Part shown: positions 9,272 through 21,409 of the stretch, one piece after another | Position numbering within the stretch: position 1 is the stretch's first letter | Layout: each line of letters opens with the position of its first letter | Assembly (NCBI RefSeq): GCF_958298935.1 | Contig: NC_084927.1 | Coordinates: forward strand, 19,790,001-19,854,000 | Length of the DNA stretch: 64,000 nt | Direction: 5' to 3' | Source of the DNA: Phragmites australis | Lineage: Eukaryota > Streptophyta > Magnoliopsida > Poales > Poaceae | Translations under genes and position numbers: made by a program | The notes under the pieces: generated by a model | Database searches by the model: none | What the model saw: only the letters and a program-made list of their open reading frames with translations | Told to the model about the DNA's origin: nothing

Positions 9272-11763
9272 ATGGCACAATCATCCACCGAAAAAATGCC
9301 GTCAGTTTATCTTTACATCCCTAATATCATTGGTAAGCCTCTGGATGGTTGTCTGTTTACATATCACTTTGCTGTTTCAACTTAACTAGATAACTCCATA
9401 AATGACTTGTACTACTGCCAACTGGAAACATCACCTATTTTCTGTCACTGATTTTGCACTTCCTTCGTTCTGCTTTTGGTATCATCTGTATTGTAGTTTT
9501 GTTGCCATTTTGCTGCTGATAGCAATGTCGCCCAAGAATAGCAGGAAAAAAAAAACAGAAACTTAATGGAGTGCATACTTTGACCAACAAAGCCATATGT
9601 TTATTTACAAACTGCTTTTAGCATGTGGATGATAAGTAGAAAACCAGAAACTTAATGGAGTTCATACTTCGACTAACAACACAATTTATTTAACAAACTG
9701 CTTTTAGCATGTCCGTGAAAAGTGGAAACCTATGTGACTTACCATTCAAGAATTGTTATCATGCAGGGTACTTCAGGATCATCATAAATTTCATTGCATT
9801 TGCTGTTTGCTATTCCAACAAGGCGCTCTTTGCTATCCTGTACTTCTTCAGGTGAGTGTCATAAACAGACTACTTGTGTTCATTATAATGTGCAAATGGT
9901 TTATGTCAGTCCATGTATATGGTTCTAACATCCTTGCAAAAATGTCAGCTTTGTCCTTGATGGCGTGGATGGTTGGTTTGCACGGAAGTTTAATCAAGGT
10001 AATAAAATAATCAAATTCCTTTTGTGTTGAGGTCATGTAGCTTGTATTTATGCAAAAAAGGTTAATTTCAAACGTTTTTGCTATGATGAAACCTCATTTC
10101 ATTTTACGTTTTAAGAACTTTCAAAAGATTATGCTGAAATATTGGTCACAACTAAATCTCTCTATTCTTTTTATTTTCCCCAGTATATAAGCTATCTGGT
10201 AAGTTCTGAAATTATCTGATAAGTTTATCTCATTCTATGAATCAGCATCAACATTTGGAGCTGTGTTGGACATGGTTACAGATAGGTACTCCTTGAATAA
10301 ATATTTCAACTCTGGATATGCAGGGTGAATACATTCTGCTGGCTGAAATAATTTCACAGCTCACATTGCTCTTCTTCAGGGTTAGCACTGCTTGTTTGTT
10401 GGCCCTTCTCTCACAGTTTTACAGGTAATGAAACCAAGACTGCTTCTATTGATCTGTCTTGAATCTTGATACCAGTACAAATTCTAGTTGCAAATGTTTT
10501 TACAGACCTGGCTTAATTTTCTTGATACTACTTGGGTTGGATATTACAAGCCACTGGTTTCAAATGTACAGGTTAGTTTTCGCTACCATTTTGTTCAGTT
10601 CCTGCTGGCTCCCAGTTTGTTTGTTTCTATTAGGCACCTATGCTGTTCTGAAAGGTTGTAGAGGGAACAGAATAAATCTAAATACCAATTATGGTTTCAA
10701 CAATTGCCTGATGGTTTCATGATGCATATGTTGTCCTCATTGTGCAAGAGTTTCTTATGTTCAAAAGAATCTTCACTTCTTTACTACTTGCTAATTATCT
10801 AATGATATACTTTTTGTTCTAGTTCTTTCTTATCAGGAAAGACTAGCCACAAGGATGTAAAGCACACAGGCAATTGGCTTCTGAAATTATATTACGGGTA
10901 TAGGCCATTCATGGCCTTCTGTTGTGTTTCTTGTGAGGTATGTGATTGTTCATACTTCACACTATCCTCAGGTTTTGTGATTCAGCTGTGCACCTTCAAT
11001 TCATGCAATTCCAGAGAACTTAAGACTTCAACATTGTATAGTGAATCAGACAACATCTCGGCACGTCCAGCAAACTTTTACACAACTAACAAAATAGCCC
11101 CTGTATGTTTTAACCCTCTAACCACTTTCCCCCAAATTTACAGGTTCTATATATTATCCTCTTTCTCTTTGCCAATGAGAAGTCGACAAGCTTGCTTAGT
11201 GTAAGATGGCATCATCTCTATAGCTGCCTTCTTGTATTGACATGTGGGTTGCTTAGCTTATGACATTTCTTTATGGACATTTTAACAGGTATGCAGAGGT
11301 GTCCTGAAGCAAAGTCCCCTCATTGTCTTGGTGTTTATTTCAACTCTAGTTGGCTGGGCAGTGAAACAAGTTACCAATATCATCCAGGTATTCACACTAG
11401 AATTTTCCTGCAGCTTATCTCTATTTGTATGTTTACATATATTTAGTTGGAATCATTGCATTACAAGAGTATATGTAAATAGATCAAAAATGGGGAAAAT
11501 GCTGTTGATGTAGTATTCGGCTTACAATTTTTATAGTCAGGTGGTCCATGACTAGCCTTAGTCATTAATTGTCATCATTTCCAAATTTTAGGTCCTGTAT
11601 ATGTTGCTAGAACAGTTGCATATTCTACATGGTTCATAAAGTGCAAGTGGATAGTATGATTCAATAAGAAGCTCAAATTTTTTACATCCATGTACTTTCC
11701 CGTGTGCAGATGAAAACAGCTGCAGACGCGTGCGTTGTGTTTGATCTGAAGCGCGGCAAGTGA
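9272..11763 (+). CDS. PIS: Phosphatidylinositol synthase (CDP-diacylglycerol-inositol 3-phosphatidyltransferase)
   Basis: Makes phosphatidylinositol from CDP-diacylglycerol and myo-inositol, in the ER membrane. Ten coding exons: 9272-9332, 9767-9851, 9949-9998, 10246-10285, 10380-10424, 10506-10571, 10823-10937, 11144-11200, 11289-11387 and 11710-11763. All introns are GT-AG and the sum is 672 nt (223 residues plus stop), the usual plant length. Exon 1 reads MAQSSTEKMPSVYLYIPNII. The CDP-alcohol phosphotransferase signature DG-x2-AR-x8-G-x3-D-x3-D is complete across exons 3-4 (DGWFAR, then G-AVL-D-MVT-D). Hydrophobic segments follow. The C-terminus ends in a basic DLKRGK. The start at 9272 is chosen because it is the first in-frame ATG of the exon; a second ATG at 9296 is possible. 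The gene looks intact. Confidence 0.96.
9556..9730. repeat. 89-bp tandem duplication in PIS intron 1
   Basis: Two imperfect head-to-tail copies, 9556-9644 and 9645 to about 9730, both starting CAGAAACTTAATGGAGT and both containing ACTGCTTTTAGCATGT. They lie in the intron between coding exons 1 and 2 and do not affect the frame. Confidence 0.8.
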
Positions 11764-11970
11764 AGCAGGAAGGCACCGGTTTCATTCAGTTTTGTGTTGA
11801 CATATCCAAGGAAGCACTCCGTGAGGCTTGTACACCAAGGTTCATACATACAGTGGCTACATCTTATGTACCTCAATATCTTTCTGATGGCGCTGATCTG
11901 TGGGACGAGACAACATGCTGTGGGAAGAACAGCATAAAGAAAACAGGAGATGAATGTTTTGACAAAACAG

Positions 11971-12036
11971 AGGTTGTCAGGTTGTTTGTCAGTGTGTTCC
12001 GTTAGGTTGTCAGGTTGTTTGTCAGTGTGTTCCGTT
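11971..12036 (+). repeat. Perfect 33-bp tandem duplication in the PIS 3' UTR
   Basis: Positions 11971-12003 and 12004-12036 are identical (unit begins AGGTTGTCAGGTTGTTTG). They lie about 210 bp after the PIS stop codon, probably within its 3' untranslated region. Confidence 0.85.
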
Positions 12037-12039
12037 ATA

Positions 12040-12755
12040 CAATGATGTGTTTGTCATCTAGAGTAGCTTTGACAACGGACTTTGGCACATCTGGCATAGT
12101 CATTTGCATAACTATTTATTCAGAATTTTTTATCTAACTTGGAGAATATAAATAACTAAAAGGAAGTCTTATATGGAATTGCCATTTCTTTTTAAGCTCA
12201 TGAAATTGCCATTCGATTTCCTACATGATATCCCTGGATTCCCTGCCCTTCTCGCAGAATCAAATGAAACTAAGTTCCTAGAAAAATGGAAGTAGTGACA
12301 TTTGTTGGTGGACGTTTGCAGTTACAGTTATTCGAGGGGAATTTTAGTAGAATCATTAGAGTTTAAAGGAATTTAAGACGAGAGAGTCAGGAATCCATGA
12401 AAAATGTGGCTCTCCTCCGTTGAAGGCTGTGAGATAGGGAAATAAAGAATGCGAAGTGCTGGGCTTCGGGGAAGAAGAGAAACCAACTACTAGGTATAAA
12501 GATCCTATATTGGTCGATCGGTCTGCTCTTTTCCCTATGTTGTCCTATCTACTGTGCAATGTTGTATCTGTTTGTAATGTTATCTCGTAGTATTTAATTT
12601 TATGGGATGGAATACTGTTCATCCATGTTGGCTAAGACTTCATTCGCTGGAGGGGATGTCTGGTGAAAGAAAATATGTAGATAGTATCTAATACGATTTG
12701 ATAGGTTAAGATGAAATATCTACCATGCTACCAATGAGCCTAGTCACAAGACTTA
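12040..12755. other. PIS downstream region, nothing recognised
   Basis: AT-rich; probably the end of the PIS 3' UTR and intergenic DNA up to the solo LTR. No polyadenylation site was assigned. Confidence 0.4.
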
Positions 12756-12760
12756 CCTCC

Positions 12761-14430
12761 TGAAAGAATCTAATGGTCCTAGAAGGGGTGAACAAGGCAC
12801 TAGTTAAAAACTAAACTAACTACTGAATTCTAGAACAAAGAGCAACCTTAGCCTATAATGAATAAAAAGCAACTAGACGACCTAGCAAGCTAAAATGATA
12901 AATACAAACATGCAAGCATATAGAATATAAGTAAAGTGTGGAATTGAAACTTACATGAACGAAATGCTAAAAGCAAAATGCAGAATGTAACAAGAGGAGG
13001 GAAAGGGGACACTGAGTTTTTCATGAGGTATCGAAGAGTTGACACTCTCCACTAATTCTCGTTGGAGCATCCACACAAGGATGTCACTCCCTCTTGAGTC
13101 ACCAAGACTCAAGAGCTTACTAATGATTACTACTTCTCTATCTCCGGATTGTCAGACATCAAATTAAGTACACGAGCTTCCTAGGGCTCCCACAAGATCT
13201 CCAAGAGCTCAACGAGAACACGTTCAATATCCACGACCGGCTAAGTATTGGTAACCACCAAGAGTAATAAGTTAACTGGTTCACTTGATCCCTATCAAGC
13301 CTAAACAACAGCTAGATGCACACTTACTACTCTTGAACCACTAATAGAGTCCTTAATCTTCAATTAAGAACTTGCAAATCACCTCAAGTGCTCTCCCTTG
13401 CCTCTAGATGGTACACACTATGTATGAATATTTCTGAGTTGTAAGAGTGACAAATGAAAACAAGTGAGGGGATATATATAGGCTAGAGGTCCAAATCTAG
13501 CCGTTGCCAAAAAAATTATTTTTTCTGTGAACACCGGATGGTCTGATGAACACGCCTCTGTTAACACCGGACAATTCGGTGAGTTTACTTTTTTCACACA
13601 CTGATATGACAGTTATCAGTAGCCGTTACAAAATGTTCCTGTCTTCTTCCAGATAGCATCACCGGATAGTCCGGTGAGTTATAATTTATTTCTTCCGAAA
13701 ATACCAAACTTCTGTTAAATAGTCCAGTGATAACTCTTTTAAATCACCGGATAATCCAGTCAGTTCAACTCAGATTTTCTCCAAAAAAACAATCATTCTG
13801 TTAAATAGTCCGGTATATGTGTCCTTCAGATCACCGGACAATCTGGTGCATGTAACTTTAAATTTCTCTGAAAAATGACTCTTCTGTTAAATGCTCCAGT
13901 GCAAAATTCCTTCCATCACACTACAATCTGGTGAGGTCATTTGAAATCTTCACAGAGAGGAAAAATAATCCGGTGAGTATAATCCTTCTCACAGGACAAT
14001 AGTGAGAATAAACGTTCTGGAACTCGTCCAATTCAATCGACTTTGAGTTCTAACTTCTCACTCATGGGTTTTTTTGAGCTACCTAGTGCTAAAATTTTAC
14101 AAGTGTGTATCTAACTAAGTCTAGACTCAACTAGGTCAAACTATAATATTTAGTCTCCCTTTATAATACGGTCAAAAGATAAAAAGAGACTTATGTCTAC
14201 TCTAAATGTCCTTTATCACTTTATGACACTTAGAACTAGAAGATCCTTAATCTCGATATAAATATCCTTTGATCAATCACTAGAATTTCATGAGAGATCA
14301 AGAAAACTCATTCAATCATTGTGAACTAAAGAATTTTGAGTCCCTTCAAAACATACGCATTAGTTACAATGATACAGTTATCATTAATCACCGAAACACT
14401 TATCACTTACTTTAGCTCCTAGATACTACA
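12761..14430 (-). mobile_element. Solo LTR, Sirevirus-like copia, target duplication CCTCC
   Basis: The repeat is bounded by TGAAAG...CTACA and flanked on both sides by CCTCC (12756-12760 and 14431-14435), a 5-bp target duplication. Read on the minus strand it starts TGTAGTATCTAGGAGC and ends near GTTCACCCCTTCTAGGACC, the typical ends of this LTR class. It has a TATA box (minus, 13472-13480) and a cluster of degenerate CACCGGACAATCCGGTGA palindromes (13530-13950). There is no internal domain, so it is a solo LTR formed by recombination. Similar LTR architecture is seen at 52423-55545. Confidence 0.85.
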
Positions 14431-14435
14431 CCTCC

Positions 14436-15440
14436 GTGACCAGAGGATTGGTCACAAGAGTCTTATTTGGTCGTTCCATAAGGTCACAATCTTAAAAAAA
14501 AATTATCTATCATCAGCTAACATTCCCTTAGTACTGACTCCTCTGATAAAAGACCTCTTATTCTATACATTAACACGTGCGGGCAAAAAAAAAAAAAAGA
14601 ACTAACGCTAGCGTTGCATGGGCACAAGCGTGCGAGCACGGCAACGCATAGGTATGGAACCAAACACCAACCAAAAATGTGTGGACACGCCGATGATTGA
14701 CGGGGTGAGCATCGGCTCCAAACCAAACGTGCCCTTAGGCTGTACTTTTTTGAGTCGGTCAAAGCACAGCATGGCACAAGCACAAACAGGCTGGATTGGC
14801 CTGGCGCGATTCATTTGGGTTTTTCTCTGATGTTATCAGTGCTATCACTCATTATCATTTGGTTTGATACGCTATGCCAAACGCATTGCTCCCAAAGAAT
14901 CCAAAGTAGTGACCCTAAACTAGGGATGGCAGCGAGATCAATCCACACCGAAGAATACTTTCTTATCTATGTCCTCATTTAGCTGCTGGGAGAATAGAAT
15001 TCATTCAAGAGAAATTTTGCAAGTATCGGGTCTCCAATGAGATGTAAAATTGAATCAGAGTTGATTATTTCTATATATCAATAATGTATTTGTAGTATAA
15101 ATAAGTAATTTATTGATACATACCACGGTAATTAATATAAAATAAGTTAAATATCGTATGTTAGATAAAAAAGTATAAGAGTAATTTATTATTTTTCCTT
15201 CGTAATATAACATTTGTATATTTATATATTAAGAAAAACATGTATATGTGTGAAATAGGAGATATAGTAGGGAGTCGAAATGAAGAGTGCCTTTCTATTC
15301 CTATCCCCATATAAATTCATGGAAAATAAATTTCTCCGTTTGCGTGCTTCTATAATAAGCATCGTGATTGACTTGGCTTGAACCGTTTTCCTCGCCTAGT
15401 GCTGAAAGTACTAGCGCCAAGACGTTTGTTGTTCTTTCCG
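14436..15440. other. Intergenic, nothing clearly recognised
   Basis: Contains a 14-A run near 14588 and a GC-moderate patch at 14600-14830 with overlapping open frames on both strands, none with a recognisable domain. The rest is AT-rich. The patch could be another unclassified insertion. Confidence 0.35.
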
Positions 15441-15454
15441 TCCTGGCCAATTAG

Positions 15455-16130
15455 CGAATTGTCATTAAGTCTCTAAACCAAAAATTTGATAATCAAATTG
15501 AGATACATAGTATAACGTCTAGAAAACGTATCAACAGTCATATTATCCTTACATTTTTTATGCTTTATGATATATAGAAACGACTCAATAAATTCTACTC
15601 ATTTAGCATATCACTTATTCAGTTTATCTTGACTCCTAATATGTTTCAATAGTTCATGATCAGAATGTATAACAAACTCTTTAGACTAAAGATATAGTTG
15701 TCAAGTTTCAAGCACGCGAACTAAAGCATACAATTCTTTATCATAAGTAGAATAGTTTAGACTTAGGCTCCGTTTGGTTGCAAGAAACGTTTCAGATTCT
15801 CTAGAATCTCTGTCAAATGCACCAAAATGTGAAACGTTTCACCTTGAATCACCTGAAATATTTCTCATTTTTAACACTACGAGGAGAATCACCCAAAATG
15901 GTGTTTCACCCGTTTCGAGAATCACTCAGGTCATTTTTCTTCAAGAATCCGAATCCAGAATCCCTGCCAAATATTTTCAGAAAATTGAGGGTGATTCACC
16001 AGAGAAACGTTTCCAGGGAGAATCTGAAACCGAAACGTTTCTGGGACAATCTGGAGCCCTGCCAAATGAGCCCTTAGCCTACTTAATTTCTTGCTGAAAT
16101 AAGCAACAGGTTTGCCTTCTTAAATTAGCA
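15455..16130 (-). pseudogene. gypsy RNase H fragment interrupted by a MITE
   Basis: The minus strand reads KPVAYFSKKLS just right of the MITE and STYDKELYALVRVLE just left of it, continuing into EFVIHSDHELLKHI and [17 protein letters not shown]. These are the late RNase H and linker motifs of gypsy elements. Removing 15766-16076 rejoins the domain. Stops show it is dead. Confidence 0.8.
15766..16073. mobile_element. Tourist-like MITE with TTA target duplication
   Basis: 308 bp flanked by TTA at 15763-15765 and 16074-16076. The left end is GGCTCCGTTTGGTTGC and the right end on the minus strand is GGGCTCATTTGGCAGGG, imperfect inverted ends. AAACGTTTC-type repeats recur inside. The internal open frames are not genes. 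It lies inside gypsy RNase H, so it is younger than that element. Confidence 0.85.
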
Positions 16131-16399
16131 CACCTCTAATTGCAATCCCACTAGCATCACATTCTAGCTCAAAAGTCTTACCAAAATTCGGGAGTTGGAG
16201 CAATGGGGCATGGGTGAGCTTCACTTTTAAAAACCTAAATGCTTTTTTATTGTGCAGGTCTCCATTTGAAAACCACTCCTTTCTTTATCAACTTGTTCAA
16301 TGGGGCAGCAATGGTGCTAAAATCCCGCACAAAACACCGATAGAACCCCGCTAGACCATGAAAACTTATCACATGTGTGATCATTTCAAGTGTCGGTTA

Positions 16400-16830
16400 G
16401 CTCTTAATGGCTTCAATTTTAGCTTTATCCACCTATATTCCCTGTGAAGTAACAATATAGCTAAGAAAAGTGACTCGATCCATGCAAAAAGTGCACTTTT
16501 CAAGGTTACAGAACAATCGTGCATCTTTCAAAGCCTCAAAAACAACATGTAAATGATCAAAGTGTAGTTCATGTGACTTGCTATAAATTAAGATATCATC
16601 AAAATAAATCACTAAAAATCTTCTAATGAAAGCACGTAAAACTTCATTCATCAATCGCATGACTGTGTGCATTAGTTAACCCAAAAGGTATGACTAACCA
16701 CTCATATAAGTCAAACTTAGTTTTAAATACAATTTTTCATTCATCTCTAAGTTTCATTCTAATCTGGTGCTATCCACTTCACAAGTCAATTTTAGTAAAA
16801 TTATAGAACCACTTAACTCATCAAGTATGT
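16400..16830 (-). pseudogene. gypsy reverse transcriptase fragment
   Basis: The minus-strand frame 16672-16433 contains the catalytic box VIYFDDILIYS (Y-x-DD class) and LFCNLEKCTFC, the conserved downstream RT motif. Upstream blocks (16680-16800) read YEWLVIPFGLTN and GYHQIR-like in adjacent frames. The YFDD box itself is intact, but the surrounding frame is broken. Confidence 0.85.
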
Positions 16831-17441
16831 CATCTAGCCTAGGGATAAAATAATGATATCTTATAGTAATGTTATTGATGGATCTATAATCAACACATAT
16901 ATATGCCAACTACCATTTTTATTAGGAACCAAAAGCAGGAGGCAAAGAGCTAGATATATCCTCAAGTGAAACTAGGACATCTTTCCATATCAAAACATAG
17001 CATGGTAGTTCATTATTATAAATTTCAGCAAGATCAGATTTAGTGGCAAGCATAACGCACTCTTTCGATTTAATTCCATCAGACTTAGAAGTTATAGTCG
17101 CTTTCTCCCTTTTAGGTGGAAAAATATGTTTTGCTACTTGTTGATTTTCATATTCATGCTCACACTCTTTTCAGTTATTTTTAGCTCTCTTTTTCACATT
17201 TTACAATTTTAGAAGGGGTTCGAGGTAGAAAATTTATTTTCTTTTCTTTATGCATGAGGGTGTACTTATTACTTCTATTATGATGTGTTGCATCGGTATC
17301 AAACTCTCATGGTCGACCTAACAAAAGTGAGCATGTTTGCGTGGGTACTACATCAAACTCAGCACAATCATGGTATGAACCAATAGAAAAATGCACCCTA
17401 GCTGTTTGCATTACCTTCACCTTACCACTATTGTTGAACCA

Positions 17442-17831
17442 CTAAATAAGGTATGGGTGAGGATGTGTTCTTATCAATAAGGTAAGCTTCTTGATCAAAT
17501 TTGAACTTACCAAGTTGTTGCAACTCTCTCCATCAATAATGATACGAACACAGTAATCCTTGACTATGAAAAATATCTGAAATAAATTATGGCATTGTAG
17601 TTGTTCTATTTGCTCCATTTGAGTACTTAACATTCGATGCGCAACGAGGGTCCAATAATCCTTCGTAGCAATGGCACCCAATTCTTCCCCATGATCGCTA
17701 TTTATTTCAGGTTCGTCCTTATTACTTGCATGGTTAGCTGCAAGAGCATAATCATCCTCGATATCACTAGTACATACATATCCACTGACTTTTGTTGCAA
17801 TGTACGCTTGCAGACTTAGGCACTCCTTCAT
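17442..17831 (-). pseudogene. gypsy gag-pol protease region fragment
   Basis: A 129-residue open minus-strand frame carries QCHNLFQIFFIVKDYCVRI followed by IDGESCNNLVSS, matching the aspartic protease core (family xLIDGGSCTNVAS) with the catalytic Asp followed by Gly. It sits between gag and RT as expected. It is open but isolated. Confidence 0.7.
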
Positions 17832-18361
17832 GACATGGGCTATTCCCTTGCATCAACGGTATACAATCCCCGTTGTACGACCCGTAGAAGCCACCGAAGA
17901 ACTCTTGGCTGAAGCCTGTGCTTATGACGGTGGTAGAGGTGCTGCTGAATGTGCCCTACTCAAGGAGAGGGTAGCAGATCGTGTAGTGCGAGGTGGAGCT
18001 ATTTTGACTTGTCCTGGCGTTGGTCTTGGTGTAGTCGTGCTTCCATAATTGTTCCTTGACCTCTATTGTCCTCCCTGTAATTTTTTTCTACAAAACATGC
18101 AAGTTGTAACAATCTAGGAACACCATTATATTCTTTGCAATCTACAATTTCCTAAATATCATGCCTTAACACTCCATAAAAATGTGCCATTGCAGCCTCT
18201 TCATCCTCAATAATATCATAACATAGCATACTAATTTGTAGCTCATGATAATATTCTTCTACAGATCTATTACCTTGGTTTAAGCATTACAATTTCTTAC
18301 ACAAATCACATTTAAAAGATGGTGGAACAAATTTATTACGCATAGCAACCTTTAAAGCATC

Positions 18362-18994
18362 TCATGTAGTAGGCGCTAACCCATCATTGCATACCCTATT
18401 CCACCAGATGATGACAAAATCTTTAAATTCACTAGTGGATTGCCTAACTCTATGCTCTTCAGAAACTAAGTGTGCATTAAATTTTTGTTCTACTGTTATC
18501 TCCCAATATAAATACATTTCAGCATCATAAACACTCGTGAAAGATGATATGGTAAACTTAACTTTAGCAAATGGATCATCATCAATACATGCATTATATT
18601 GCAGAAAATTATTGCCTCTCATATCATCATGGTTGAAGTTCAATTAGTTCCTTTGTTGTGCATCAAATATATCACGTTCTTGCCTTAAAATTTCATCATC
18701 TATGACGGACTCCTCATGTTCATAGGCTACACCATAAGGATCCACGCGCCCATTGTTCAGTGGTGGATTGACCAACCGATCAAAGTGTGCATTAAGCATT
18801 GAAGTACTATCGTTAAGTTGTTGCAATGTATTATTTGTTTCTGCAAGCTTCTTATCCACGTTGTCATTTATAGCTTGGCGGTTTTCATGCAAGACCATCC
18901 TGAGTTCTTCCTTCAAAACACACTCTTGTGCATCTGATATTTCTATTACTATAGTTAGTAGAAAACAGAAGATAAAAATAATTATCCCTATCAA
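18362..18994 (-). pseudogene. gypsy gag fragments
   Basis: Frame 18994-18644 (coiled, with a QERDIFDAQQRN end) and frame 18643-18362 (SFTSVYDAEMYLYWE, VEQKFNAH, EFKDFVIIWW) match the gag domain of gypsy elements (family DPEAYLEWE ... FxDYAIIWW). A stop separates the two frames. Confidence 0.75.
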
Positions 18995-19431
18995 CTACTA
19001 GGTGGTGAAGGTGAAACCACACACTATCAAGCATCTTACCATGCTCGTGCAAGTGCTCTTACAAATCACAACAGATGGTATAACTGGTGGCTGGATTGTA
19101 ATACCTTATCGGGTGTGAGCGAGACGGTTGCAAGGGAGAATTGTTCGGATCAAGAGAATGTGGAGCTCGTATAGGCAATATTTAGTAGCAAAGAATACCA
19201 ATTAATGAAATCTGATTAGCAAACCTGAATAAAAGTTCATGATACTCGTCACAGTTACTGGTACGAACGTGTTCCTCGAACTAGTCCAAACAAGCTAAAA
19301 AATAGGATAGATACAAGCACAATGAAACAAAATATTTCAAAATATTTTCTTTCTTTCTTTTTCTTTCAAAATATTATTTTGCACTCTTTGCTTCTTGCTT
19401 GTTTTCTCTCTTTTTTTAGCATTCTTTGCTT

Positions 19432-20850
19432 CACTACGTAAGAAACCACCTTTAGTGACACAGCATTAGTGACGGGCGAACATAATATGTCACTAATGCA
19501 CTATTAGTGATAGATCCAGTTACGACCAATAGCTAATGGGTGGCCCTGGCCAGGACCCAGCCAAGACCCATCACTAATAATGGGTCATTAGTGATGGCAT
19601 GTAAAGAACCCGTCACTAAAGATAATAGTGGCGGGGCCTCAAAGCCCGTCACTGATGATCTAGTCATTAGTGATAGGTGGAGAGGGCACATGTCACTAAA
19701 TATACGCTTGGACGACTCATTGTCGGGACCACTCATTAGATGGGTTATTCCTACACCCGTCACTAATATCTCACTCATTAGTGACGGGTTTTCTTATCAC
19801 CTGTCACTAATGGGTAATTTTAGGTTTATTTCTGTGCCGAACAGCTCGACCAAACAGTGTCTATCTGCTAGCTGCTCGGCACAAGTGCGATTTTTTGGCG
19901 ATTTTGTTTGAAGACCACCTAAAATCTTGGTAATTTGAAGTTGGGTTTGTCCCTTGGGCTTTGAAGGTTTGTCTCCACTTTCCTCTTCATCTTTCTCATA
20001 TATGGTAGATTCTAGGGTTTGAGTTGGAATCAACGATTTTACTCCTTCTCTTAAATCTTGATACATGTAGATTATCCTCTTTGGTCTTTGAAGGTTTGCA
20101 TCCCCTTTCCTCCTCCTCTTGCAACTATTTGCTAGATTCTAGGGTTGAGTAGAATCTTGATATGTGTATAATGCAATTATGGTACTATTATATTCGTAAA
20201 AGTGAACTTATGTTGCTATAATGGTGATATTATGTGTAAATCTTAATAAGTTTATGGTGAAATTATGTTAATTATATTCATAAAAGTGAATCTAGTTTGC
20301 GAAACCTTCGTCTCCTGTTCAAAAGTGTTTGATTATAAATATGACTTTATAACTCATTATATTTATAAGAAGGTGCTCCCGAATTGTCCATAAACTTTAG
20401 GCAGTTCGAGGATATGTGGCCCGAGTAGTAGGTTTATATGCTCTTGTATGTTAAAACTTTGAATAGTTCAAGGATATGCATCCTCTTAGCTCTTTGTTGA
20501 GACATGTATTTGGAGAACAGCGAAGATATGCTGCAAAATTTTCTCTAGAACAATACAAGAGCAATATGTACTATCACTTGTTAAGGTATGGATTCAAAGA
20601 GAGATATCGAATTTGGAATAAACACAACGAGAAAGGCCTTAACAAAGGGGAAATAGATCGTGTCCTCCTGAATGGCAGTATGGATCAAGGACTCCCGCCA
20701 GCCGATGATATGAATGATTATCTCAAGAACACAAACATATTAGGATTCAATGATGATTTTCTTTCTTTCTCTGTTTCTTTCTTTTGCGAATGTGACATAA
20801 ACTCAAAACTTTTATGCTACCTTTTTTAGTCTAAGGATGTGAGTGAGTCA
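19432..20850 (+). mobile_element. CACTA transposon fragment, TTAGTGACGGG family
   Basis: Starts with CACTACGTAAGAAACCACC and is followed to about 19815 by many copies of (A)TTAGTGA(C/T)GGG and its complement, the subterminal repeats of a CACTA end. A coding fragment with a transposase-associated domain follows at 20476. The right terminus was not found, so it is probably truncated. Confidence 0.65.
20476..20829 (+). pseudogene. CACTA transposase N-terminal (transposase-associated) fragment
   Basis: A 117-residue frame contains YYHLLRYGFKERYRIWNKHN, which corresponds to the H-L-x-R-x-GF-x-x-x-Y-x-x-W-x-x-HGE motif of the transposase-associated domain at the N-terminus of En/Spm-type TNP2 proteins. 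The Cys motifs that normally precede it are missing. It ends without a TNP2 core, so it is a fragment. Confidence 0.5.
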
Positions 20851-20984
20851 CAAACTCTCTATGTCTCTCTCTGAACTTTGGCTAGCTCTGTTTTGGCTAT
20901 GGAATTTTTTCTCAGACTTTGTCTAGGATGCTCGATATGATGAGTACGTAGGGGTGCTCGAGAGCAGCTAGAAAAAGATATACT

Positions 20985-21180
20985 CTGACTAGGTTGTAGG
21001 GGCGAAACCGAGTAGAATGTCGAATCCAACTAGATGGTCGAGCCCAAATAGGTGCTCGAATCCGACTAGGTAGTCAAACCTAAATAGGTGGTTGAACTTG
21101 AGTAGGTGGTCGAATTTAAGTAGATGGTCGAAGCGAGTCGATGGTTAAATCCGACTAGGTGGTCGAACTCGAGTAGCTAA
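20985..21180 (+). repeat. 18-bp-period minisatellite
   Basis: About nine to ten degenerate units of the type AACTCGAGTAGGTGGTCG (variants GACTAGGTGGTCGA and AAATAGGTGCTCGA). The period is close to 18 bp, a multiple of three. It follows the CACTA coding fragment. Confidence 0.75.
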
Positions 21181-21409
21181 AAGCCAATAGGAATTACTAA
21201 CGTGGATAATAACAACATTGCATGTTGATTTACAATTACCAATTAAAAAGGTTTCATGTAGATATACCGGGAAAGACCACATGTATGCTTCTTGTAAGCC
21301 AGAGTTTGATATAGCAGTGCCTGACCTACTAACAGTGTCCACGCATACTTATCTATTAGTATCACAGCACTTAAACACCAATTCTACTGTATAAATCATA
21401 CTAGTTGGT

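Larger units (their letters stand above)
15440..19000 (-). mobile_element. Degenerate Ty3/gypsy retrotransposon, internal region
   Basis: On the minus strand, gag (18994-18362), protease (17831-17442), RT (about 16830-16400) and RNase H (16130-15455, split by a MITE) occur in the gypsy order. Many stops and frame changes are present. No integrase and no LTR pair was found, so it is truncated at both ends or its ends are too decayed to see. Confidence 0.85.
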
